DNA of 64,000 nucleotides, taken from contig NZ_JAHLDL010000011.1 in NCBI RefSeq assembly GCF_018861315.1, positions 62,001-126,000 on the forward strand, read 5' to 3'. Made by a program: the position numbers and the translations under genes. Positions 9,752-19,029 of this stretch are shown piece by piece. A model generated the notes under the pieces. That model ran no database searches and was not told the DNA's origin. It saw nothing but the letters and a program-made list of their open reading frames with translations. Each line of letters begins with the position of its first letter. The stretch's first letter is position 1. The DNA is from Clostridium bowmanii (GTDB lineage: Bacteria; Bacillota; Clostridia; Clostridiales; Clostridiaceae).

Positions 9752-10351
9752 TTATTTATACAGATTAAACTCATGAATTATTTCATCTACACCTTTAGGG
9801 AGTAAATAGTCAACGTTTCTACCAATTTTAATATTGTTCCTAATATTTGTTGAAGATATGTCTATAATTGGCATATCAATAAAAATTATTTTTTCATTGA
9901 ATTTTTGTTCTATATATCTTAATTGATTAGCCACGTCTTCCACTGTAAAACCTGCCCTGTTATAAACCACTAACTTACAACTACTTAAAATTCTTTCTAC
10001 GTTTTTCCACTTATCTAGGTCCATTAAACTATCAACACCAATTAAAAAATACCAATCTATATTAGGCTGTAACTCACTAAAAACTTCAATAGTTTCGTAG
10101 GTATAGCTATTTTCATCTTTATTTATTTCATAATCACTTATTTCAAAATAAGCTTCGGACTCAATGGCCTTTTTAACTAAATCATATCTAATTTTAGCAT
10201 CTGTGATTTTTTTATTGTTTTTATGTGGTGGATTCCCTGCAGGCATGAATAAAATTTTATCTAAATGTAAATTATACAATGTTTCATAGGCAATATGAAG
10301 GTGACCAATATGAATTGGATCAAATGTTCCTCCAAAAATAGCTTTTTTCAA
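9752..10351 (-). CDS. nadD: Nicotinate-nucleotide adenylyltransferase NadD
   Basis: NadD makes deamido-NAD from NaMN and ATP. The nucleotidyltransferase motifs GGTFDPIHIGH near the start and ISSTNIR near the end are both present. The open frame extends to 10477, but the extra 42 residues do not resemble NadD. A TTG at 10351 with GAGGGTG seven bases upstream gives the usual size of 199 residues and puts the catalytic motif at residue 6, so I chose it. Next gene downstream is yqeK, the common pairing. Confidence 0.93.
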   Translation of the reverse strand: MKKAIFGGTFDPIHIGHLHIAYETLYNLHLDKILFMPAGNPPHKNNKKITDAKIRYDLVKKAIESEAYFEISDYEINKDENSYTYETIEVFSELQPNIDWYFLIGVDSLMDLDKWKNVERILSSCKLVVYNRAGFTVEDVANQLRYIEQKFNEKIIFIDMPIIDISSTNIRNNIKIGRNVDYLLPKGVDEIIHEFNLYK

Positions 10352-10485
10352 TATAGCACCCTCTTTATATCGTAGTAAGGCATCTGAAATGATATAGTCT
10401 TTAATAAGATAGCAGATTGGTTGGATACAATTTTTAAAAATAGTTTGGAAAATAATAACATAAGTTACAATTTTCATAGAGGAAA

Positions 10486-10507
10486 AAGCATGTAAATTTA
10501 CATGCTT
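10486..10507 (-). terminator. Terminator after yhbY
   Basis: A perfect 11-pair palindrome (AAGCATGTAAA / TTTACATGCTT), followed on the minus strand by a short T run, lies at the end of yhbY and before nadD. Read-through is likely, since the run is short. Confidence 0.6.
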
Positions 10508-10798
10508 TTATGGTAATTCAATTTTAGGCTTTTTTAAAGATCTTTTATAGAATACACATTTGCTTCCAATAGCTTGAACTGCCTCAGCGCTTATGGCTTC
10601 ACAAATTATATCTGAAGCTTCTCTAGCAGTTAATCCACTATTATTCAAAACCTTAACTTTAATAAGTTCTCTAGATTCTAGTGCATCATTTACCTGTTTT
10701 AAAAAGTTTTCTTCTATTCCAGCTTTACCAACCTGAAATATAGGTTGTAATGTATTTGCAATAGTTCTTAAATAACTTCTTTGCTTGCTTGTAATCAT
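10508..10798 (-). CDS. yhbY: YhbY/CRS1-type RNA-binding protein
   Basis: This 96-residue protein is a KH-like CRM-domain RNA-binding protein associated with the large ribosomal subunit precursor. The start TSKQRSYLRTIANTL and the GxxG-like segment QVGKAGI are visible, as is the ELIKVKVL strand. ATG follows AGGAGG. It lies between obgE and nadD, a very common Bacillota arrangement that links ribosome assembly genes. Confidence 0.93.
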   Translation of the reverse strand: MITSKQRSYLRTIANTLQPIFQVGKAGIEENFLKQVNDALESRELIKVKVLNNSGLTAREASDIICEAISAEAVQAIGSKCVFYKRSLKKPKIELP

Positions 10799-10802
10799 AA
10801 TA

Positions 10803-10840
10803 TCCTCCTAGCTACATTCTTATAAGATAACAATTTTAAT
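10803..10840 (-). repeat. Possible degenerate hairpin/Shine-Dalgarno element before yhbY
   Basis: On the minus strand the yhbY leader reads AATTGTTATCTTATAAG, then TAGCTAGGAGG. This resembles the right half of the copies at 53064 and 22921. The match is weak. Confidence 0.3.
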
Positions 10841-10850
10841 CTATTATCCA

Positions 10851-12134
10851 CTATAATAAGAATTCAAATTCAAACTTTTGTAACCTTACTAAATCCCCAT
10901 CTTGAATTCCTTTTGCAACTAGTGCATCAAATACTCCCTTATTCTTTAAAACTTTGTGGAAATACTTAAGAGAATCCGGTTCATTTATATTAACAGCATT
11001 TAACAATCTATCAACGAAGGTTCCGTCAACAACAAAAGTTCCTTCGGCGTCTATCTCAATAGTGTAGGTAAATCTCTTTTCTTCTACTATGAACTTATCT
11101 TCTTCCTCTATTACAAGTTCTGTAACTGGTATAGTAGATAACATTCTAGCTGCTTCTTTCATCAGTGCTTCTACACCTTGACTTGTAGCTGCAGATATTT
11201 TAAATATCTTACTATCATCATATCCCATTTCATTTAATCTTTTCTTAAAACTATCAAAGACTTCATCATCAAATAGCATATCACTTTTATTACAAGCTAT
11301 TATTTGTGGTCTATCCCATAGTTTAATACTATATTTTCTAAGTTCTTCATTTATTTTAACAAAGTCCTCTACAGCATCTCTACCTTCTATTCCTGAAATA
11401 TCAACCACATGAATAAGCATTCTGGTTCTTTCAATATGTCTTAAAAAACCTATTCCAAGACCTACTCCCTCAGCTGCTCCTTCAATTATTCCTGGTATAT
11501 CAGCCATAACGAAACTTTGTGCACCCTTAACACTTACTACTCCTAAATTTGGTTTTAAAGTAGTAAAGTGATAATTAGCTATTTTAGGTCTTGCTTTAGA
11601 TACTACTGAAAGTAAAGTCGACTTTCCAACATTTGGAAATCCAAGTAGACCAACATCCGCAAGCAGCTTAAGTTCAAGTCTAATCCATCTTTCTTCTCCT
11701 GGCATTCCAGGTTCTGCAAAGTTAGGTGCTTGCCTTGTAGGTGTACAAAACTTAACATTACCTTTGCCGCCTTTTCCAGCTTTACAAACTACATAAGTTT
11801 GACCAACGCGAGATAAATCACACATTACTTTGTCTGTTTCAAAATCTTTTACAATTGTACCCATTGGAACTTTAACCTCTAAATTTGCTCCTGCTTTACC
11901 ATAGCACTTAGATCCAGAACCTTGAATTCCAGGTTTAGCTACGAATTTTCTTGCATATGAAAAATCTAATAAAGTTGTCATACTAGCATCAACTACGAGT
12001 ATTACATCTCCACCATTTCCACCATCTCCACCGTCTGGTCCACCCAGTGGTATATATTTTTCTGTTCTAAACGAAACGGCACCATTTCCACCGTTACCTG
12101 ATTTAACAAAAATCTTGGCTGTATCAATAAACAT
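10851..12134 (-). CDS. obgE: Obg family GTPase (ObgE/CgtA)
   Basis: Obg is a ribosome-assembly and stress GTPase. It has the glycine-rich Obg fold (residues 1-158, with [14 protein letters not shown]), a G domain with [18 protein letters not shown] and NKSD, and a C-terminal OCT domain. I chose the ATG at 12134, which gives the usual [13 protein letters not shown] start with AAGGTG six bases upstream; a GTG at 12143 overlaps that site. It lies directly after the Spo0B-like gene, the order known from Bacillus. Confidence 0.96.
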   Translation of the reverse strand: MFIDTAKIFVKSGNGGNGAVSFRTEKYIPLGGPDGGDGGNGGDVILVVDASMTTLLDFSYARKFVAKPGIQGSGSKCYGKAGANLEVKVPMGTIVKDFETDKVMCDLSRVGQTYVVCKAGKGGKGNVKFCTPTRQAPNFAEPGMPGEERWIRLELKLLADVGLLGFPNVGKSTLLSVVSKARPKIANYHFTTLKPNLGVVSVKGAQSFVMADIPGIIEGAAEGVGLGIGFLRHIERTRMLIHVVDISGIEGRDAVEDFVKINEELRKYSIKLWDRPQIIACNKSDMLFDDEVFDSFKKRLNEMGYDDSKIFKISAATSQGVEALMKEAARMLSTIPVTELVIEEEDKFIVEEKRFTYTIEIDAEGTFVVDGTFVDRLLNAVNINEPDSLKYFHKVLKNKGVFDALVAKGIQDGDLVRLQKFEFEFLL

Positions 12135-12200
12135 ATATTTCACCTTACCTTAGCGCATTTTCTATTTTGTATTTTAATCTATTTATTAAATTCTAATTTT

Positions 12201-12737
12201 TTAGAATATTAATCTATAAGCTATATTATTATCAAAACCACATCTATAAACTTTAAAATCATCTATTTGTGTATCTATTTGCTGCCATTCTTCCATCCAA
12301 CTTATGTCGCCTATCATGGACTCATTATTAGTAATAAGTAAACTTTCACCTAATTCATCTTGGAATATATAAATGTAAACAAATTTCTTATTAGTCTTTT
12401 CTACTTCCATAAATATAGTGTTGACTAAATCACTTTTTTTATTATATTCATTTACAAAGATTTTATTTTTAAAGTTACTAATCTCAATATCTACTTCTAC
12501 TTTTATTTCATTAGCCCATAATTTCTTAATATTGCTTTCAAGACATAGTGAAAATTTATTATCTTCTAACTTATAAATTTCACTAATAATTTGATTTTCT
12601 TTGGATAATTTCTCTATATAATCCAAAGCACCTTGCGGTCTTTTTATTTGCAAATAACCGTATATAACTTGCAAATCGTTCATAAAATCGTGCCTTTGTT
12701 TTCTAAGTAGTCTAATATAATCTTCTAATTCATTCAT
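12201..12737 (-). CDS. Spo0B-like phosphotransferase domain protein
   Basis: The first 60 residues form the alpha-hairpin of Spo0B and of some sensor kinases, with the likely phospho-acceptor in KQRHDFMNDLQVIYGYLQI (His16). The C-terminal half is poorly conserved and lacks the N, G1 and G2 boxes of an ATP-binding kinase domain. In Bacillus, Spo0B relays phosphate from Spo0F to Spo0A, and spo0B sits between rpmA and obg exactly as here. Clostridia are generally thought to phosphorylate Spo0A directly, so the role of this gene is open. ATG is preceded by GGAGG, and a terminator at 12762-12785 separates it from rpmA. The family call is fairly sure; the function is inference. Confidence 0.72.
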   Translation of the reverse strand: MNELEDYIRLLRKQRHDFMNDLQVIYGYLQIKRPQGALDYIEKLSKENQIISEIYKLEDNKFSLCLESNIKKLWANEIKVEVDIEISNFKNKIFVNEYNKKSDLVNTIFMEVEKTNKKFVYIYIFQDELGESLLITNNESMIGDISWMEEWQQIDTQIDDFKVYRCGFDNNIAYRLIF

Positions 12738-12761
12738 TTGTATCCTCCGAAAGAGAATTTT

Positions 12762-12785
12762 AAAAAAGCACCCTTTAAGGGTGCC
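12762..12785 (-). terminator. Terminator after rpmA
   Basis: GGCACCCTTAAAGGGTGC followed by TTTTTT on the minus strand forms a compact GC-rich hairpin right after rpmA. It should limit expression of the Spo0B-like gene from the ribosomal promoter. Confidence 0.9.
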
Positions 12786-12790
12786 TTAAA

Positions 12791-13102
12791 CTATTCAGCC
12801 ATTGCAATTGCTTCTACTTCTTCATCAACAGGATAAACGCTTGCTTTTTTCTTCATTTTTCCCATTCTTTCGAATTTCACAACTCCATCAACTTTAGCGA
12901 AAAGAGTATCGTCTCCACCTATTCCAACATTGTTTCCTGGGTGAATTTTTGTTCCTCTTTGTCTTACTAAAATATTACCTGCAAGAACGAATTGTCCATC
13001 TGCACGTTTAGTTCCAAGTCTTTTAGATTCACTATCTCTACCATTTCTTGAGCTACCTACTCCTTTTTTATGAGCAAATAACTGAAGGTTAATAACTAAC
13101 AT
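12791..13102 (-). CDS. rpmA: Ribosomal protein bL27 with cleavable N-terminus
   Basis: This is large-subunit protein bL27, whose N-terminal tail reaches the peptidyl transferase centre. It begins [18 protein letters not shown]. The nine residues up to F9 are the extension that Bacillota remove with the protease Prp, leaving AHKKG as the mature start. The prp gene lies directly upstream. The C-terminal tail [13 protein letters not shown] is slightly longer than usual. Confidence 0.97.
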   Translation of the reverse strand: MLVINLQLFAHKKGVGSSRNGRDSESKRLGTKRADGQFVLAGNILVRQRGTKIHPGNNVGIGGDDTLFAKVDGVVKFERMGKMKKKASVYPVDEEVEAIAMAE

Positions 13103-13106
13103 AGTA

Positions 13107-13439
13107 TCACACCTCCTTTGTTTCTATTTTTATATAGTTACTATACGTAATTTCTATACTCTTAAGTCCAAGCATCATTGTTTCTAATAAAACTTGACAT
13201 CTTTCAATATCTTCTAAAGTTTGACCTTCTAAATTTAAATTCAAAAATCCATTCTTTATATCATACTTCACCTTAATTTTCAAAACTTCCTCAATCCCAA
13301 TAACTGTAGTCTGAGAAATTGCTGAAACAGCACAACAAATTAAATCTACATCTAATTGTTCTTCTTTGGGAATAGCATGACCTTTTATTTTAAAAGAAAC
13401 TATTTTACCTAAACTCTTAAAAAATCCAACTTTTATCAT
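13107..13439 (-). CDS. prp: Ribosomal-processing cysteine protease Prp
   Basis: Prp cuts the N-terminal extension of bL27. The catalytic His in IKGHA (about residue 21) and the Cys in [13 protein letters not shown] (about residue 35) are present. The 110-residue length is standard. It lies between rplU and rpmA with gaps of two and four bases, as in nearly all Bacillota that need this step. Confidence 0.95.
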   Translation of the reverse strand: MIKVGFFKSLGKIVSFKIKGHAIPKEEQLDVDLICCAVSAISQTTVIGIEEVLKIKVKYDIKNGFLNLNLEGQTLEDIERCQVLLETMMLGLKSIEITYSNYIKIETKEV

Positions 13440-13441
13440 AA

Positions 13442-13753
13442 TTAAGCTTCAATCTTCTCGATTTGAATCTTTGTATATGATTGTCTGTGTCCTTGTTTCT
13501 TTCTATAATCTAACTTTCTCTTAAACTTGAAAACTATAACTTTTTTAGCTTTTCCTTGTGCTAATACTTTAGCAACAACTTTTGCTCCAAAAACATACGG
13601 TTTTCCAACTACTAAACCATCTTCCTTGCCTACTGCAAGAATTTCATTAAATTCAACTGTTGTTTCAATTTCAGCATTCAATTTTTCAACGAATAAAACG
13701 TCTCCTTCTTGAACTCTGTATTGTTTTCCACCAGTAACTAAAACTGCGTACAT
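13442..13753 (-). CDS. rplU: Ribosomal protein bL21
   Basis: This is large-subunit protein bL21 (103 residues), with the signature C-terminus [17 protein letters not shown], which contacts 23S rRNA. The frame is open to 13795, but ATG 13753 ([14 protein letters not shown]) has AAGGAGGTG at the right distance and is the usual N-terminus. It is the first gene of rplU-prp-rpmA and is preceded by a structured leader. Confidence 0.97.
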   Translation of the reverse strand: MYAVLVTGGKQYRVQEGDVLFVEKLNAEIETTVEFNEILAVGKEDGLVVGKPYVFGAKVVAKVLAQGKAKKVIVFKFKRKLDYRKKQGHRQSYTKIQIEKIEA

Positions 13754-13761
13754 AAAATACA

Positions 13762-13865
13762 CCTCCTTGATCCAGTCTCGCCATCCCAGGTACATACCAC
13801 TATGTAAACTTGTATATGTGTAAGTATGTTTATAACCTTGTGTGAGCGGTCTACAAAAGCCATTT
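13762..13865 (-). ncRNA. Probable L21 leader (autoregulatory mRNA leader of rplU)
   Basis: The roughly 100 bases before rplU on the minus strand are non-coding and contain GACCGCTCACACAAGGT, a variable arm rich in ATACTTACACATATACAAG, and CTGGGATGGCGAGACTGG just before the Shine-Dalgarno site. The ACCGCTC and GATGGCGAGAC blocks fit my memory of the L21 leader family of Bacillota. A covariance-model search would decide. Confidence 0.6.
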
Positions 13866-13896
13866 TAACATATATTCATATGTTTGTAAAGCATAT

Positions 13897-15339
13897 TTAC
13901 CCATATATCTTATATGTTTGCAAGTTTCTTATTTGATTCGCAAAAATCAACGATTCTACTTTAAATTTTTCTAAATGAGGAATGAAATTCACATAAACAC
14001 TATTTTCTAGTGCCCCTATAAGCCGTGCGAATTCTAAAATATCACCCATAATATCTTTTTTGTAGATTTGATCAATCTCAATATATATATCTTTTATCCC
14101 CTGTTCCACTTGCATCTTAAAAATTTCATTTTTAATTAAAAATTGAATATAGGATAGTTTAACCCTCCTACCCTTTCCATCACAATATTTGCAGGGTTCC
14201 TCAATAAACTCATAGATGGACTTTCCTCTTCGCCTTCTTGCAATTTGAACCAAATTAAGTTCTGTAAATGGATAAACTACAGTCTTGTTTTTATCATCCG
14301 CAAACCCCATTCTTAGAACGTTCAATATGTTTTTTCTCACATCTAAATCCTCAACATCTATAAAATCTATTAAAATTATTCCGCTTAGATTTCGAAGTCT
14401 TATTTGTCTTGCAATTTCCTCTGCTGCCTCAATATTAGTGCTCTCAGCAGTCTTTCGGAGCGAGTGGCTCTTTACATTCTTCCCAGAATTAATATCAATC
14501 ACATACATTGCCTCGGTTTTGTCAATTACAATGTTACCCCCACATTTTAGTGGAATTTTGTGATTGCGAAGACTGAGTATTTCTTTTTCTATTCCATAAT
14601 AGTCGAATAACATTCTGCTTTCATTATGAACTTCAACTTTTACTGAGATATCAGACCTATCTTCTGTAAATTTCTTTGCATATTCAAAATCACTTTTGTT
14701 GTTCAATACTATTTTAAATGTATTTTTATCTAAAATATCACGCAGTGTTCTATTTATTGCTCCAGCATCACTAAATAACAAAATAGGATTTCTTGAGTAC
14801 TCGCCGCGTTTTATAATGCCTTTATATATCTCATACAGAGCCCCAACTTCATCATTTAAAACATTAATATCTACATTAAGTGCATTTGTCCTAATCATTA
14901 CCCCTATATCCTCTGGCTTAACTAATTCTTTAGACACCATATTTTCAAAATCACTATTATTAATTTTTTTGGAAAAACTTATGTCCTTATTAATATTTAC
15001 AACCACAGAATATGTACCTGGAATACCAAAAGCACTAGTAACTTTAGCACCTTTTTTATCTATTTCTTCTTTTAGAACTTCAACTATTATTTCGTCGCCC
15101 TTTTTTATCTTTGTATTATTAAACCTTTCATCAAGATACATGTAACAATCTTTAGTATGCCCAATATCTACAAAAGCACACTTAATTGCTGGTACAATAT
15201 TTTTTACTATACCCTTATATATTTCTCCAGGAATTGGCCCATTGGAATCTTCTTCTATAAAGCATTCCTTTAATTTATTATTTTCTTTTATAGCTATTCT
15301 TAAAAATTCTTCTTGTCTTTCGATATATATTTCTTTCAC
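13897..15339 (-). CDS. RNase E/G family ribonuclease
   Basis: This is an endoribonuclease of the RNase G type (480 residues, without the RNase E scaffold tail). An S1 domain lies near residues 35-110. The DNase I-like catalytic part has IDINSGK and LIDFIDVED with the metal-binding aspartates. The zinc-link cysteines are in EEPCKYCDGKGR. The start is a GTG with AGGAG about ten bases upstream. It is encoded upstream of rplU and downstream of the radical SAM/DUF2344 pair, a common clostridial order. Confidence 0.93.
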   Translation of the reverse strand: MKEIYIERQEEFLRIAIKENNKLKECFIEEDSNGPIPGEIYKGIVKNIVPAIKCAFVDIGHTKDCYMYLDERFNNTKIKKGDEIIVEVLKEEIDKKGAKVTSAFGIPGTYSVVVNINKDISFSKKINNSDFENMVSKELVKPEDIGVMIRTNALNVDINVLNDEVGALYEIYKGIIKRGEYSRNPILLFSDAGAINRTLRDILDKNTFKIVLNNKSDFEYAKKFTEDRSDISVKVEVHNESRMLFDYYGIEKEILSLRNHKIPLKCGGNIVIDKTEAMYVIDINSGKNVKSHSLRKTAESTNIEAAEEIARQIRLRNLSGIILIDFIDVEDLDVRKNILNVLRMGFADDKNKTVVYPFTELNLVQIARRRRGKSIYEFIEEPCKYCDGKGRRVKLSYIQFLIKNEIFKMQVEQGIKDIYIEIDQIYKKDIMGDILEFARLIGALENSVYVNFIPHLEKFKVESLIFANQIRNLQTYKIYG

Positions 15340-15360
15340 TTTAACCCAGCTCCTGTTTTA

Positions 15361-16068
15361 CTAATTTTTGAAAAACTCGCTAAGGGTGACTAGTTTATCG
15401 TCTTTAACTCCATACATTTCTTCCCTCTGAATATCAACAAAAGCTTCTTCACTTATATTCTGAACATTGTCCTTAATATACTTTACTAATAACTGTGCAG
15501 ATAAGTTATCGCGACTTCCACAAGCAACAAGTGTCTTTATAACAAGTATAGATCCACTAACCTCATATTCGAAATTAATTACTAAGGGTTTTATATTAAC
15601 CATTTTTTCTCCACTTTTTTTACTAATCTTAATAATGTTCCATTCACTCATAGAAACAAGGCTCTGTAACCTCTCATTTACCCCTTCTTCCTCTGTACAT
15701 TTTAATTTAATTGTATATTTTGCAGCATCTATACTTGCCATAGCTTGGGACTTCTTTTTTCCCAGAGCAGGAACAACTTCTACCACATCTAAAATTTTAA
15801 TCCCTCGTGGAGAGTTTTCATTCATTTTATCCATAATATACTTTTCTTCTAGCTGACAATTCAACACTACATCCATGTATTCGCCACTAGAATGGGCTCC
15901 CACAGACAATGGCTGCGCGATTGACACTGCCATGTGAGGATTAAAACCCTTTGAATATTCTACTGGAAGTTCTGATCTTTTAATTATTTTTTGGAGAGTC
16001 CTCATTAAATCTAAGTGAGCAATAAATTTAATCTCACTGTCTTTACTGTACTTTATTAGATAACGCAC
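15361..16068 (-). CDS. DUF2344 (TIGR03936) protein, partner of the radical SAM protein
   Basis: This is a protein of about 235 residues with the family start VRYLIKYSKDSEIKFIAHLDLMR and the conserved VEYSKGFNPHMAVSIAQPL. The GTG at 16068 is chosen because family members start there; the frame is open to 16107, so the start is moderately certain. It overlaps the 3' end of the radical SAM gene by 26 bases. In many bacteria the two are adjacent or fused, which implies a joint but undefined role, probably in RNA or protein modification. Confidence 0.85.
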   Translation of the reverse strand: MRYLIKYSKDSEIKFIAHLDLMRTLQKIIKRSELPVEYSKGFNPHMAVSIAQPLSVGAHSSGEYMDVVLNCQLEEKYIMDKMNENSPRGIKILDVVEVVPALGKKKSQAMASIDAAKYTIKLKCTEEEGVNERLQSLVSMSEWNIIKISKKSGEKMVNIKPLVINFEYEVSGSILVIKTLVACGSRDNLSAQLLVKYIKDNVQNISEEAFVDIQREEMYGVKDDKLVTLSEFFKN

Positions 16069-17905
16069 TATGGAAACACGTCCCTTCTTTAAAATTAACA
16101 TTAACACCGCAACTGGTGCAGCCTTCTTTACAATTCTGTGTTAGTTCAGCTTTCTTAGCTTTTTCATTTTCTAAAATTAAGTATTCCTTATCTACTCCAA
16201 TATCTATGAAATCCCATGGAAGTACCTCATCATAGCTTCTTTCTCTATAAGCATAGAAGTTGCCGTCAACTCCGCATTCTTCCATAGCTTCTTGCCAATA
16301 TTCAAACTTGAAATACTCTGACCAACCATCAAATTTTGCACCCTTTTCAAAAGCCCTTATTATTACATCACAAACCCTTCTGTCTCCTCTAGCAATAACT
16401 GCCTCTAGATATGAAACTATAGATTCATGATAATTGTAGGTAACTGCCCTACTTGTTATAGCATACTTAACTGCTTTTATTTTATCCACTACATCTTCCA
16501 TTGTGCACTGCGCGGCCCACTGGAATGGAGTGAAAGGTTTTGGTACAAATATAGCAGAGCTTGTAGTAACTCGTAGTCCTCTTTTCCTTACATCTTTAGG
16601 AATTTTAAAGTACTCCCCTGCAACTTTATCTGATAGCTCCGCAATTCCACGTACATCTTCCATAGTTTCATAAGGAAGTCCCACCATGAAATAAAGCTTT
16701 ATAGTTGACCAACCTGAGGCAAAAACACTACTAGCAGCTTCTAATATTTTTTCCTCTGTTACTCCCTTATTTATAATATCTCTCATTCTCTGTGTTCCTG
16801 CTTCTGGTGCAAAAGTTAAGCCGGTTTTTCTTGCCTTTTGTATTTCATTTATTAAATCCACAGAAAAAGAATCTATTCTAATAGAAGGCAAAGATATACT
16901 GAGGTGGTTCTCTTTGTTTTTTTCTATAAGAGTAGCTATAAGGTTGTGTATATCCGAATAATCACAAATGCTAAGTGAACTTAGTGATATCTCTCTATAT
17001 CCTGTACTTTTTAGCAATTTATCTGCTGCCTCTACAAGAGTATCAGTAGTTTTTTCTCTTACCGGTCTGTATATCATTCCAGCTTGGCAAAATCTACATC
17101 CATTGGTGCATCCTCTAAAGGTCTCCAGTATTACTCTATCATGTACTATTTCTATATATGGAACTACCATTGTTTCTGGATAAGTAACCTTATTAAAATC
17201 TGTTACAAATCTTTTCACAACACGTTTTGGAACATCATCGTATTTAGGCTTAAACTCCTTAATAGTGTTATCCTCATTATAGGATACCTCATATAATGAA
17301 GGCACATATATTCCTCTAATTTTAGATATTTCCCTCAAAAATTCCTTTTTCATGCCTTTGCCTTTGTATTTTTTATAAACATCCATCACGTCACTCATTA
17401 TCTCTTCGCCTTCGCCAATTTCAAAGAAATCTATTATATCATGTAGTGGTTCAGGATTATATGCACAAGGTCCACCAGCCATAACTATAGGTTCATCCTC
17501 GCCTCTCTTTGAAGCTCTTATAGTTATTCCAGACATGTCAAGCATATTAAGTATGTTGGTATAGCTCATCTCGTATTGAAGTGTAAACCCTAGAAAATCA
17601 AATTCATTTAGTGAATCCTTACTTTCTAGTGCATATAGTGCTATATTGTTTTCTCTCATTTCTTTTTCCATATCTGGCCATGGAGCAAAAGCTCTTTCGC
17701 AATAAGTGTCGGTTCTAGAATTTAATACGTGGTAAAGGATCCGGCTTCCTAAATGGGACATACCCACCTCATACACATCTGGGAAGCAAAAAGCAAATCT
17801 TATATCCACACTTTCTATATCTTTATAACAACAATTAAGTTCTCCGCCTACATATCTGGCAGGCTTTTCAACTTTAAATAAAATATCATCTGAAATTTTG
17901 TTCAT
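16043..17905 (-). CDS. TIGR03960 family radical SAM protein
   Basis: This 620-residue protein has a B12-binding-like N-terminal region (RFAFCFPDVYEVGMSHLG), a radical SAM core with the cluster motif CTNGCRFCQAG, and a C-terminal Cys-rich tail (NCKEGCTSCGV) that may hold a second iron-sulfur cluster. ATG 17905 (MNKISDDILFKVEKPARYVGGE) has AGGAGG nine bases upstream; the frame's upstream extension to 17956 is ignored. Its substrate is not known. The coupling to the DUF2344 gene and the neighbouring RNase and ribosomal genes suggest an RNA-related role. Confidence 0.88.
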   Translation of the reverse strand: MNKISDDILFKVEKPARYVGGELNCCYKDIESVDIRFAFCFPDVYEVGMSHLGSRILYHVLNSRTDTYCERAFAPWPDMEKEMRENNIALYALESKDSLNEFDFLGFTLQYEMSYTNILNMLDMSGITIRASKRGEDEPIVMAGGPCAYNPEPLHDIIDFFEIGEGEEIMSDVMDVYKKYKGKGMKKEFLREISKIRGIYVPSLYEVSYNEDNTIKEFKPKYDDVPKRVVKRFVTDFNKVTYPETMVVPYIEIVHDRVILETFRGCTNGCRFCQAGMIYRPVREKTTDTLVEAADKLLKSTGYREISLSSLSICDYSDIHNLIATLIEKNKENHLSISLPSIRIDSFSVDLINEIQKARKTGLTFAPEAGTQRMRDIINKGVTEEKILEAASSVFASGWSTIKLYFMVGLPYETMEDVRGIAELSDKVAGEYFKIPKDVRKRGLRVTTSSAIFVPKPFTPFQWAAQCTMEDVVDKIKAVKYAITSRAVTYNYHESIVSYLEAVIARGDRRVCDVIIRAFEKGAKFDGWSEYFKFEYWQEAMEECGVDGNFYAYRERSYDEVLPWDFIDIGVDKEYLILENEKAKKAELTQNCKEGCTSCGVNVNFKEGTCFHSALSNKVQ

Positions 17906-18042
17906 AGAAATCCCTCCTGGTTTTTTCTCTAAGGTAGCAAATAATTGTAACTCCACCCACCTTACGCATCTTACATTATTTTATTTTAACACATGAAAGT
18001 TAAATCTCAAAATTAAAAATAACTTTAAACACCTCAATTGAA

Positions 18043-18090
18043 ATAACTAGTGAATATATAGACTACTTGATCTATATATTCACTAGTTAT
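18043..18090 (-). terminator. Long hairpin at the 3' end of spoIVFB
   Basis: A 19-pair stem ATAACTAGTGAATATATAG / CTATATATTCACTAGTTAT overlaps the spoIVFB stop codon. Only a weak T run follows on the minus strand, so it may be a terminator or an mRNA 3' stabiliser. Confidence 0.6.
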
Positions 18091-18967
18091 CTTTTGAAGT
18101 CGCATTATCATAAAGTATTTTCATTTTCTTAGCACCAATATATTCGCTTAAGCTTATATTACCATAAATTTTTATGGCCCGAATTATTTCCTCTTCATAC
18201 AATATTTCTAGCATGCTCATATCTTCATCTAGTACCGTAAATAAATTATATTTATTCTTATCAATCATTCCTAGTGCCGATAATAAATCCTTTTTACAAA
18301 AAATTGATATACTTCTGTTTTCTATATATCCTCTTTTAATAAATTTATATTTCTTCTTGATAATATAACCCATAATCAAATATACTATCCTTTCCTTCTC
18401 TTTAATTGAAGTTATTAAAACAAATATAGATACTAAGCCCAAATTAAAATTACTTTTATTTGCTGCCACACTTACAAAATATATAAACATGAAAATACTT
18501 CCAATGACCATACTAACCTTAATAGAAATTTCATTAGCCACTCTATACAGGGTCTTAATGCTAAGTATATCCCTAAGCACCCTACCTCCATCCAAAGGGA
18601 AGGCCGGGATAAGATTAAATATACCTATGGCTAGATTGCTATTACATATTAAGTGCAAATAAGGTCTATGAAATGACAAAAATAGCACATAAAAAATAGC
18701 AGCTAATAATAAATTTAACAAGGGTCCTGATAGTGAAATTATCATATCTTGCCTCGGACTTGCTTCATCTAAATCTTTTAACTTAAGCACAGCTCCTATA
18801 GGAAGTATTTCTATATCAAAACCCGAAAATCCTAAAATTCTGGCAGTTAAATAATGCATTAACTCATGTATGATTACTAGAACAAAAGCTATTATAATTT
18901 CACCTTTAAATCCTAATATTAATAATAAAATAACATAAGGCAAAAATAACTTGCTTATTTTTATCAA
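18083..18967 (-). CDS. spoIVFB: SpoIVFB-type site-2 metalloprotease (M50)
   Basis: This is an intramembrane zinc protease. In Bacillus, SpoIVFB releases sigma-K from its pro-form in the mother cell. Multiple hydrophobic helices, the zinc motif HELMH (about residues 35-39) and the second active-site motif FNLIPAFPLDGGR (about residues 117-129) are visible. The C-terminal 90 residues are CBS-like, as in other SpoIVFB proteins. It lies after minCDE and a SpoIVFA-like gene, the known order of this sporulation locus. The substrate here is inference. Confidence 0.88.
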   Translation of the reverse strand: MIKISKLFLPYVILLLILGFKGEIIIAFVLVIIHELMHYLTARILGFSGFDIEILPIGAVLKLKDLDEASPRQDMIISLSGPLLNLLLAAIFYVLFLSFHRPYLHLICNSNLAIGIFNLIPAFPLDGGRVLRDILSIKTLYRVANEISIKVSMVIGSIFMFIYFVSVAANKSNFNLGLVSIFVLITSIKEKERIVYLIMGYIIKKKYKFIKRGYIENRSISIFCKKDLLSALGMIDKNKYNLFTVLDEDMSMLEILYEEEIIRAIKIYGNISLSEYIGAKKMKILYDNATSKDN

Positions 18968-19029
18968 TTAATCCCCCAAGTAATTGCTAAAATTCTTAAA
19001 AAGCAATAAAGCTCTTTAAAAATTACAAT

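Noticed and set aside
10352-10477. N-terminal extension of NadD
   Set aside because: The extra 42 residues are unlike NadD, and a TTG with a ribosome site gives the family start.
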